This document shows positions 6,943-13,111 of a stretch of DNA of 13,621 nucleotides, one piece after another. A program made the translations under genes and the position numbers. Under the pieces are notes generated by a model that did not search any database, was not told where the DNA came from, and saw only the letters and a list, made by a program, of their open reading frames with translations. Positions within the stretch are counted from its first letter, which is position 1. Each line of letters starts with the position of its first letter. Source of the stretch: UBA1268 sp002694955 (GTDB taxonomy: Bacteria > Planctomycetota > Planctomycetia > Pirellulales > UBA1268); contig JALCBP010000069.1 of the NCBI GenBank assembly GCA_028066355.1, positions 1 through 13,621 of the forward strand. Direction: 5' to 3'.

Positions 6943-7928
6943 CTCTGGTTATTGGCATCGACGAGGCGGGGTATGGGCCAAACCTTGGCCCACTCGTTAT
7001 CGGTGGTTCCTCATGGCAGATAGATGACTTACAGAGCAATCAGTCATCCACAGACGTGGCAGAACATTTTCTAGAATTACAAAATGATATTCAGGATGAC
7101 TACCGTGCAGGACAAGGACCACCTTGGGGTGATTCGAAGAAAATATTTACTCGGAGGGGCACAAAGTCTGAAACCCTTGAACCACTAGAGCGAGGTGTAT
7201 TCGCAGCAGTTCGCATTGCAACAAATACACTGCCAGCGACGAGTGAGCACCTGCTTTCGTTGCTTACGCTAACGCCACCTGATGATTATGATCTCGCCTG
7301 CTGGAAAAAACTCAATACACTGAGGCTACCGCTTGCAACAGAAGTGCCAAGGGCGATTAAAGAATCCGATAAGGCGGCCAGACAATTACAGAACCACGCT
7401 ATTCGATTGACTGGTCTGGCGTGTCGATGGATATTCCCAGAAACATTCAATGCTGCACTCAACACTGGACTGAACAAATCGGACATCCTGTCACAAACAT
7501 CTCTGCAACTTGCCTTTGATCTTCGTAACCAGCACCCTGACTCGCCCGCTGTTATCTGGTGTGATCGGCATGGTGGCCGTAAACGGTATGCAGGCGTTGT
7601 TTCGCACTGCTTTGATGCTGCACGAGTTGAGCCATTATCAGAAACAACGCATCACTCTCATTACTATATTCATGACTGTGAACATCCAACATCTATTCAT
7701 TTTAGTGTAGGCGGTGAATCTCAATTGCCTGTTGCTGTTGCAAGCATGACGGCGAAATACACACGTGAACTCGCCATGGATGTATTTAATAAATTTTGGA
7801 CAGATAAGTTACCATCGCTCCAGCCAACTGCTGGCTATCCAGTAGATGCCCAACGCTGGTGGAAAGAGACAGAGAAAAATCGCCGTGGCATGAATATCAA
7901 AGACGATGCCCTCTGGAGAAAATCCTGA
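6939..7928 (+). CDS. RNase HII-like (RNase H fold) protein
   Basis: A 329-residue protein resembling ribonuclease HII, which cuts RNA in RNA/DNA hybrids and removes misincorporated ribonucleotides, but divergent. The start reads IGIDEAGYGPNLGPLVIG, the RNase HII first strand with D8-E9. GDSKK (D65) corresponds to the DSKK stretch, VIWCDRHGG (D209) to the third acidic strand, and ASMTAKYTRELAM to the HII ASI-AK-TRD helix, with E277 where HII has its fourth aspartate. TAGYPVDAQRWW resembles the later HII GYxTxxH region. The roughly 140 residues between D65 and D209 are longer than in standard RNase HII (about 200-260 residues overall). I chose ATG 6939 because it overlaps the upstream stop (ATGA), which suggests translational coupling to the methyltransferase; a longer start at 6888 would put 17 non-homologous residues first. 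Function is inferred from motifs only. Confidence 0.68.
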   Translation: MTLVIGIDEAGYGPNLGPLVIGGSSWQIDDLQSNQSSTDVAEHFLELQNDIQDDYRAGQGPPWGDSKKIFTRRGTKSETLEPLERGVFAAVRIATNTLPATSEHLLSLLTLTPPDDYDLACWKKLNTLRLPLATEVPRAIKESDKAARQLQNHAIRLTGLACRWIFPETFNAALNTGLNKSDILSQTSLQLAFDLRNQHPDSPAVIWCDRHGGRKRYAGVVSHCFDAARVEPLSETTHHSHYYIHDCEHPTSIHFSVGGESQLPVAVASMTAKYTRELAMDVFNKFWTDKLPSLQPTAGYPVDAQRWWKETEKNRRGMNIKDDALWRKS

Positions 7929-7950
7929 TCTTGCTCAAAAATGATCAGGA
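7923..7950 (+). repeat. 8-base inverted repeat spanning a stop codon
   Basis: TCCTGATC (7923-7930) and GATCAGGA (7943-7950) are perfect complements with a 12-base loop. The left arm contains the TGA stop of the RNase HII-like gene, and the right arm contains AGGA, the only purine-rich Shine-Dalgarno-like run before the SixA-like gene. No T-run follows, so it is not a classic terminator. Confidence 0.5.
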
Positions 7951-7965
7951 CTTCACACTTATTCG

Positions 7966-8463
7966 ATGCACATGTTACCAACACAACTTTACATTATTCG
8001 TCATGCGTGGGCCGAAGAGTGTGGCATCGATCAAGATGATTATGATCGTCGCCTGACTAAAAAAGGTCGCAAACGATTTGAAAGGTTCGTTCGCTATATG
8101 CAGGATTTTGGGCTGGAGATTGATCTGGTCGTTACAAGTCCATTGGTGCGAACACGTGAAACAGCAGAAATCATTGTGGATACACTCAAGACTCCTCGTA
8201 TTGAAATCCATGACTCGCTTGCTCCCGGATCGCACTGGCAGGAAATTGCGGAATGGACCACTGAAGAAAACGTGCCCAAGGTAGCCTGGGTAGGGCATGC
8301 TCCCTGTGTTGGTCGACTTGTTGCAAGGTCGATTGGGGACAAGAACGCTGCTATTCGGATGCAAAAAGGGGCTATTGCCTCAATCTGTCTCGAGAATGGG
8401 TTCAGTCAACCAGGAGAACTGCAATGGCTTGTCACAGCACAAGTCATTGAAGCAGCGCTCTAG
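7966..8463 (+). CDS. sixA: SixA-like phosphohistidine phosphatase
   Basis: A 165-residue histidine-phosphatase-superfamily protein of SixA size and pattern. SixA removes phosphate from histidine, for example on HPt domains of phosphorelays or the nitrogen PTS protein NPr. The catalytic motif is LYIIRHAWAE with R12 and H13 (RHA rather than the commoner RHG, as in many SixA proteins). The second arginine is in TSPLVRTRETAEI (R62), and the C-terminal histidine is in VGHAPCVGRL (H111). DYDRRLTKKGRKR is the conserved D-RPLTxxGxxR region. The alternative start at 7972 would remove two residues. No histidine kinase or HPt protein is nearby, so the substrate is unknown. The gene is 37 bases after the RNase HII-like gene, and the spacer holds an 8-base inverted repeat. 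Confidence 0.86.
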   Translation: MHMLPTQLYIIRHAWAEECGIDQDDYDRRLTKKGRKRFERFVRYMQDFGLEIDLVVTSPLVRTRETAEIIVDTLKTPRIEIHDSLAPGSHWQEIAEWTTEENVPKVAWVGHAPCVGRLVARSIGDKNAAIRMQKGAIASICLENGFSQPGELQWLVTAQVIEAAL

Positions 8464-8536
8464 CTGTCACATACTTTAATTTGAAGATACTGAATCAATA
8501 TGTAACGATCTCAAAGAATGCTTCTTTTTCCTTGAT

Positions 8537-8541
8537 GAGGA
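8537..8541 (+). promoter_or_regulatory. ribosome binding site deciding the lipoprotein start
   Basis: GAGGA lies nine to ten bases before the ATG at 8550. It fixes this start over the in-frame ATGs at 8481 and 8535. Confidence 0.6.
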
Positions 8542-8549
8542 ATCGCATC

Positions 8550-8939
8550 ATGAAACGACGAAAGAACTCTCACGCAAAAGTCCTCTATTTGATCCTCTTC
8601 ATGGGCTCAAGTATTTGCTGTACGGGATGCTCTACGAAAGAACCGCCTCCGAGTGAAGTTATTGAAATTGAGACGATTGAAATTCTTGATCTCAATAAGA
8701 AAGACGGGGCATTGGAACCCAGTACTGCTGAAAAAGAAGTTGATAAAGCTCGCTCTGCTAAACAATCAGCTGACGAAGCAAAGGCTGCTGCTGATCGAGA
8801 AATAGAAGCAGCAGGAAAATCAGTCTCTTCGTCCGACAAGCCACCTACTGGATCAGAAGAGCAGCCTGCCAGCTCAGTAGAACCCGAAGCTGCTGAAAAA
8901 AATGCACCCAAAGAACCTCCCTCCGATGCCAGCAACTAA
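8550..8939 (+). CDS. low-complexity predicted lipoprotein
   Basis: A 129-residue predicted lipoprotein that I do not recognise. The signal peptide has a strongly basic start (MKRRKNSHAK), a short hydrophobic core and the cysteines C23, C24 and C27; C27 (C-T-G-C) is the best lipobox cysteine. The mature chain is low-complexity: EVIEIETIEILDLN, then a Lys/Glu/Ala-rich stretch likely to be helical (about residues 62-94), then a Ser/Pro/Glu-rich tail without predictable structure. It could be a spacer or tether. I chose the ATG at 8550 because GAGGA precedes it at good spacing and it begins the signal peptide directly. The ROK kinase gene start lies inside the end of this gene (14-base overlap if that gene starts at 8926). 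Confidence 0.75.
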   Translation: MKRRKNSHAKVLYLILFMGSSICCTGCSTKEPPPSEVIEIETIEILDLNKKDGALEPSTAEKEVDKARSAKQSADEAKAAADREIEAAGKSVSSSDKPPTGSEEQPASSVEPEAAEKNAPKEPPSDASN

Positions 8940-9984
8940 ATCACCACACCTGCTTATACCGGCTGCCGATATATCAGGACCTTTGTTTGTTGGGATTGAT
9001 CTAGGTGGTACCAATATCAAAGCTGCACTGGTTGATGACCACGGCCAAATGGTGGCATTTCATACTGAACCGACGCATGTCCAAAACGGTCCGGATGATG
9101 CTGCCATTCGCATGGGTCATTCTGTCAACCTTTTGGCACAGTGTGCTGGCCTTGACCGTTCTGATATAGCAGCCGTTGGTCTCGGAACTCCTGGCCCACA
9201 AGATCTCTCGACAGGCGTTTTGCTCAAACCTGGCAACTTTCCTGGCTGGGAAAATTTTCCGGTGCGTGATCGTGTTGCAAAATACTGTAGTCATGCAGTC
9301 ACATATGCAAATGATGCAACCGCAGCTGCCTACGGAGAATTTTGGGTAGGTTCCGGACGAGATGACACAAGCCTCATCCTCCTGACGCTTGGCACAGGAG
9401 TTGGTGGTGGCATCATTATTGGTGACATGACTATTGAAGGCGCACACAGCCATGGGTCAGAGTGCGGTCACATAATTGTTGACTCCTCACCTACAGCTCG
9501 CATGTGCCCATGTGGGCAACCAGGTCATCTTGAAGCCTATGCAAGTGCTACAGCACTCAAGGCGATAGCGTCTGAACGAATTCATGATGGCGGTACCGGA
9601 ACTCTTGCCGATGCAGTCAACCAGGGAGAACCATTAACACCTATTCTTATAGGAAAACATGCCGAACAAGGTGACCAACTCGCAATGAGCCTCATCATGG
9701 AAACGGCTGATTGGCTCGCAATCGGGATTGTGACACTCATGCACACGATTGATCCATCAGCTATCATCCTAGGAGGAGCAATGACGTTCGGCAGGGATGA
9801 ACACCCCATCGGACGAGCATTTCTTGACCGTATCGACACATCTGTTCGCCGCCGTACATTTCCAACACTCGCAAAAAAGACAGCTCTTCGATTCGCTTCG
9901 CTTGGTGGGAATGCAGGATCCATTGGTGCAGCTGGCCTTGGGCGACTCACCTGGAAACAACAGAACTCTCAAACGCACGCCTAA
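8926..9984 (+). CDS. ROK-family sugar kinase (glucokinase-like)
   Basis: A 352-residue ROK-family kinase, probably phosphorylating glucose or another hexose with ATP in the cytoplasm. The phosphate-binding loop FVGIDLGGTNIKAAL has DLGGTN at 25-30; the catalytic aspartate is D130 in YANDATAAAYGE; LTLGTGVGGG is the second glycine-rich motif; and the ROK metal site comprises H182 in SECGHI, C194 and C196 in MCPCGQPGHLEAYAS. The third conserved zinc cysteine of ROK proteins is replaced by histidine (H201). The length is slightly above the usual 300-330 because of about 20 extra N-terminal residues. ATG 8926 is preferred to 8902 (8 residues longer) for smaller overlap with the lipoprotein gene, but neither has a good ribosome binding site. 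The exact sugar is not determined by the sequence. It precedes lepA by 32 bases on the same strand. Confidence 0.9.
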   Translation: MPATKSPHLLIPAADISGPLFVGIDLGGTNIKAALVDDHGQMVAFHTEPTHVQNGPDDAAIRMGHSVNLLAQCAGLDRSDIAAVGLGTPGPQDLSTGVLLKPGNFPGWENFPVRDRVAKYCSHAVTYANDATAAAYGEFWVGSGRDDTSLILLTLGTGVGGGIIIGDMTIEGAHSHGSECGHIIVDSSPTARMCPCGQPGHLEAYASATALKAIASERIHDGGTGTLADAVNQGEPLTPILIGKHAEQGDQLAMSLIMETADWLAIGIVTLMHTIDPSAIILGGAMTFGRDEHPIGRAFLDRIDTSVRRRTFPTLAKKTALRFASLGGNAGSIGAAGLGRLTWKQQNSQTHA

Positions 9985-10016
9985 AATACTCATCATCTCA
10001 CGGAAAGATTTCCTGA

Positions 10017-11828
10017 ATGCCGTTCGACTGCAAGCATATTCGCAACTTTTCGATCGTTGCTCACATCGATCACGGCAAAAGCACGCTGGCTGACCGGCTG
10101 TTGGAAAACACTGGCACGGTTGAAAAACGTCAACTCAAAACACAAATGCTTGACGACATGGAGCTTGAACGGCAGCGAGGCATCACCATCAAGGCTCGAG
10201 CTGTTCGGATGGAATACCGTCACAATGGAGAGTTATACGAACTGAACCTGATTGATACACCAGGCCACGTTGACTTTCATTACGAGGTTTCCCGCTCTCT
10301 CGCTTGCTGTGAGGGGGCTGTTCTGCTTGTGGATGCATTTCAAGGTGTTGAAGCTCAAACAGTTGCCAATGCCTATGCCGCCATCAATGAAGATCTTGAA
10401 ATTGTTCCTGTTATCAACAAGGTTGATCTTGTTCACGCACGCGTGGATGAGGTCCTTCTCGAAATGGAGCAATCGCTTGCTATCGAATCAGAAGAAGTCA
10501 TTCGTGCAAGTGCAAAGACTGGTATTGGCATTGATGACCTACTAGCCGCCATAATCGATCGGATACCACCACCGCAGGGTGATCCAGAAAAAGTATTACA
10601 GGCAATGATTTTTGATAGCCATTATGACAGCTATCGTGGGGTCATAACCTATGTACGAATCATCGATGGCACAGTAACCAAAGGACAGAAGATTCGTTTC
10701 CTGAAAACAGGTGTGACTCACGAGGTTCTTGATCTTGGCCAGTTTGTACCGCAGCGACGATCATGTGACGAACTCGCTGCCGGTCAGGTGGGATATCTTG
10801 TTTGTAATATCAAAGATGTTGAGCAGGTTCATATCGGCGATACGATTTCGGTACCAGGTAAGGATGCAGCTGAGGCTCTCTCTGGCTACAAGCCACCGCA
10901 GCGCATGGTCTATTGTGGGCTCTATCCCTCAGAAGGTGAGAACTTTGAGGAACTGCGAGAGTCTCTCGAACGGCTTGCGATCAATGATCCTTCCTTTGAA
11001 TTTCAACCAGAAAGTAGTGAAGCCCTTGGGTTTGGTTTTCGCTGTGGATTCCTCGGCCTTCTGCACATGGAAATCATCCAGCAACGACTTGAGCAAGAGT
11101 CTGACCTTGATCTCGTTCAGACTGCACCAAATGTGACCTACCAGCTGCTTTTGAAAAATGGCAAGACCCTAGAGATTACAAATCCTCAAGACGTTCCTGA
11201 TACAGGTCAGATTGAGGAATTTCGTCAGCCAATTGTTCGATGCAATTTTCTTGTACCGGTAGAATTTATTGGTCCTGTGATGCAATTGTGCAGTGATCGT
11301 CGTGGAGTATTCCTGAAAACCGAATACCTTTCTCCCACACGAGCGATGCTTTCGTTTGATCTGCCACTTGGTGAAGTGATTTATGACCTTCATGACAAAA
11401 TAAAGAGTGTGACCCGAGGGTACGGCACACTTGACTATGAATTACAGGGATACTTTCCTGCAGATCTTGCCAGACTCGATATTCTTGTCGGTGGCAAAAA
11501 GGTGGATGCGCTTTCAATCATCTGTGACCGTAGAGATGCTGATAGGCGAGGACGAGCGATTGTCAAGAAACTCCGTGGTGAGATTGATCGCCATATGTTT
11601 GAAGTCGCTTTACAGGCTGCAATCGGCACAAAAATTATTGCTCGAGAAACGATCTCTGCTCTACGAAAGAATGTCACGGCGAAGTGTTATGGCGGCGACA
11701 TCTCTCGAAAGAAAAAACTCTGGGCAAAACAAAAAGAAGGCAAGAAGCGGATGAAGAGTATCGGCTCAGTCGATATTCCTCAAAAGGCCTTTATGGCTGT
11801 TCTTGAAACGGGTGCAGAACGGCAATAG
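10017..11828 (+). CDS. lepA: elongation factor 4, ribosomal GTPase LepA
   Basis: A 603-residue translational GTPase, the full length of LepA/EF4 (599 in E. coli), which acts on the ribosome in translation initiation and assembly or in back-translocation under stress; its role is debated. G1 AHIDHGKST is at 15-23, the switch I motif RGIT at 54-57, G3 DTPGH at 80-84, G4 NKVD at 134-137 and G5 SAK at 165-167. Domains II and III follow, with the EF-G-like domain V (PTRAMLSFDLPLGEVIYDL) and the LepA-specific C-terminal region (CYGGDISRKKKLW and KRMKSIGSVDIP, about 560-590) typical of LepA and absent from EF-G. The start fits the family N-terminus (HIRNFSIVAHIDHGK). A GGAAAG is about nine bases before the ATG. 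In E. coli lepA is followed by lepB; here the signal peptidase gene is about 4 kb away on the other strand. Confidence 0.97.
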   Translation: MPFDCKHIRNFSIVAHIDHGKSTLADRLLENTGTVEKRQLKTQMLDDMELERQRGITIKARAVRMEYRHNGELYELNLIDTPGHVDFHYEVSRSLACCEGAVLLVDAFQGVEAQTVANAYAAINEDLEIVPVINKVDLVHARVDEVLLEMEQSLAIESEEVIRASAKTGIGIDDLLAAIIDRIPPPQGDPEKVLQAMIFDSHYDSYRGVITYVRIIDGTVTKGQKIRFLKTGVTHEVLDLGQFVPQRRSCDELAAGQVGYLVCNIKDVEQVHIGDTISVPGKDAAEALSGYKPPQRMVYCGLYPSEGENFEELRESLERLAINDPSFEFQPESSEALGFGFRCGFLGLLHMEIIQQRLEQESDLDLVQTAPNVTYQLLLKNGKTLEITNPQDVPDTGQIEEFRQPIVRCNFLVPVEFIGPVMQLCSDRRGVFLKTEYLSPTRAMLSFDLPLGEVIYDLHDKIKSVTRGYGTLDYELQGYFPADLARLDILVGGKKVDALSIICDRRDADRRGRAIVKKLRGEIDRHMFEVALQAAIGTKIIARETISALRKNVTAKCYGGDISRKKKLWAKQKEGKKRMKSIGSVDIPQKAFMAVLETGAERQ

Positions 11829-11916
11829 GGAATCGGGCTGCTCTCTTCTCTCTATCTTTCTTTCAGGACATGCCATCGCTGGTAGTTATTTTGAAGAAGC
11901 CATCTTCTACTGGCGT

Positions 11917-11942
11917 GGTCACCACACATTTGTGCAGTGACC
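11917..11942. repeat. inverted repeat between convergent genes
   Basis: GGTCAC (11917-11922) pairs with GTGACC (11937-11942), with a further three-base inner pairing around a four-base loop. It lies in the 140-base gap between the end of lepA and the end of the beta-barrel gene. No T-run follows on either strand, so a terminator role is possible but not shown. A pyrimidine-rich tract (about 11841-11867) precedes it. Confidence 0.35.
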
Positions 11943-11968
11943 TCCCGCCTTCGTTCTCAGTCATCGGC

Positions 11969-12736
11969 TTAACGCCAACGACGGAATGGCTCATATATTC
12001 GCACTGTTAACAACAATTCGCTAGCTGCATAATTTGTTGTGTACGGCGTTCCGGTTGCATAAGTCGCTGTTGAATCACCGATTGAAAAAAAGCGATAGCC
12101 CAAATCTACCGCCATGTGGTCAGACACGTCATAGATAAGACCACCACCAGCCTGCCATGCAAAAGCAGAAACACGATTATCTGCGCTGAAAGCCGGAACC
12201 GCAGGTGTAGTAGAAGCAACCGAACGATAGCCACCTGCACCAATGCCACCACCTGCATAAATATCAAGATTTCCTACAACACTGAAGTCTCGCCATACAT
12301 TTGCCATTGCTGACCAACCATTCTTTGCGAATGTAGACGCATTCGTACCCGAACCCCCATCCAATGTAAAACCAACCACATCTCTACCTCGTCCTTCAAA
12401 TTCCATCCGAAGGGCACCATTTTCACGGAATGACCGCATACCCACAGTACCACCAGCTGTGAAAAGTGACTGATTAGGCACTGTAGTACTACCTGGAATT
12501 TTATCCAGCGTGCCGAAATCCGCACCAACGATACCGCCAAGATAAAATTGTCGACAATTTCCACCGGTGTCACAGCATGAGAGAAATGAATCACATTCAT
12601 TAGCTGCTTGGACAGAATTGATGGCCATAAGCCCTAGCAGACTTAGTGCGAAAACAACAATAAGCTGGCATCGCTTAAACAACTGACGCATTCCAGAAAC
12701 ATTGGTTTTGCTACGATGCGAATATGTGTAAATCAT
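11969..12736 (-). CDS. secreted outer-membrane beta-barrel-like protein
   Basis: A 255-residue exported protein that looks like a small outer-membrane beta-barrel (OmpA/OmpW-like porin superfamily). A long n-region leads to a hydrophobic core and a signal peptidase I site near A45 (V-Q-A then ANECD). The mature part starts with a Cys-rich stretch (C48, C54, C55, C61 in ECDSFLSCCDTGGNC) and then has alternating hydrophobic/polar strands with Gly- and aromatic-rich ends: QFYLGGIVGADFG, LDIYAGGGIGAGGY, AFAWQAGGGLIYDV, AVDLGYRFFSIGD and ASELLLTVRIYEPF. The last strand nearly ends in phenylalanine, but RRWR follows. I chose ATG 12736: GGAG lies 4 bases before it, whereas upstream in-frame ATGs at 12895 and 12898 lack such a site and precede a non-signal-like sequence. 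ATG 12691 is also possible. I do not recognise the exact family. Confidence 0.75.
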   Translation of the reverse strand: MIYTYSHRSKTNVSGMRQLFKRCQLIVVFALSLLGLMAINSVQAANECDSFLSCCDTGGNCRQFYLGGIVGADFGTLDKIPGSTTVPNQSLFTAGGTVGMRSFRENGALRMEFEGRGRDVVGFTLDGGSGTNASTFAKNGWSAMANVWRDFSVVGNLDIYAGGGIGAGGYRSVASTTPAVPAFSADNRVSAFAWQAGGGLIYDVSDHMAVDLGYRFFSIGDSTATYATGTPYTTNYAASELLLTVRIYEPFRRWR

Positions 12737-12740
12737 GTTT

Positions 12741-12744
12741 CTCC
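12741..12744 (-). promoter_or_regulatory. ribosome binding site deciding the beta-barrel start
   Basis: On the minus strand GGTGGAGAAAC is followed by ATG; GGAG is four bases before the start. The ten bases GTGGAGAAAC also precede the lipoprotein start at 1760. Confidence 0.65.
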
Positions 12745-12912
12745 ACCCAGAAATTGAGACCGAAGATTCAAAAAAACCCAGACGACTGTGATAACGGGTA
12801 CTATCGACACAATTCGAATCTGGTGGGGCAAAAACAGTTTCACACAGGAGACTCCACCTATTCCGCAAAGTCAAAAAGGCAGCTGTCACGTCCATCAAAA
12901 TAGTTGTTCAAG

Positions 12913-12941
12913 GATATAAAGGCGGAATTTTCGGCCGACAA
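12913..12941 (-). promoter_or_regulatory. possible sigma-70-like promoter for the beta-barrel gene
   Basis: Minus-strand TTGTCG, a 17-base spacer, then TATATC. This would give a leader of about 170 bases before the ATG at 12736. Match quality is only moderate, and planctomycete promoter consensus is not well known to me. Confidence 0.28.
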
Positions 12942-13111
12942 GCATTGAGACAATTGTTTGTGGGTGTTTAACCGTCTCTTCAAGAGAATGATCTATCGAT
13001 CACCGTAAAATTTACATGCTTTATCTATTTTCACTTCCACGGTGTCCTCCATCAACGACTGCTCTCAAATTTCTATGCAGTCTCAGAGATTTTCAGTGAA
13101 CACAATGGAGT

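Larger units (their letters stand above)
12737..13111. other. 375-base non-coding stretch upstream of the beta-barrel gene
   Basis: No convincing gene on either strand. On the minus strand it would hold the beta-barrel gene's promoter and leader. Visible elements are a possible sigma-70-like promoter at 12913-12941, a T7 run at about 12770, TCTCTTCAAGAGA (12975-12987, 6-base arms with one central base) and TGATC-TATC-GATCA (12989-13002). A frame running through the first half continues the beta-barrel frame upstream but lacks a signal and a ribosome binding site, so I leave it out. Confidence 0.5.

Noticed and set aside
8585..8935. A 116-residue open frame on the minus strand opposite the low-complexity lipoprotein.
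   Set aside because: Its Ala/Ser-rich translation is what the reverse of a Glu/Ala/Ser-rich gene gives; there is no ribosome binding site and no recognisable domain.
12760..12800. An attenuator in the beta-barrel leader: minus-strand ACCC, a 16-base loop, GGGT, then a T7 run.
   Set aside because: The four-pair stem with a long loop is too weak to call a terminator; it is worth a look only if 5'-end data show a long leader.
12975..13002. Short palindromes TCTCTTCAAGAGA and TGATC-TATC-GATCA as regulatory sites.
   Set aside because: Both have short arms expected by chance in a non-coding stretch of this size, and they are not tied to a clear promoter.
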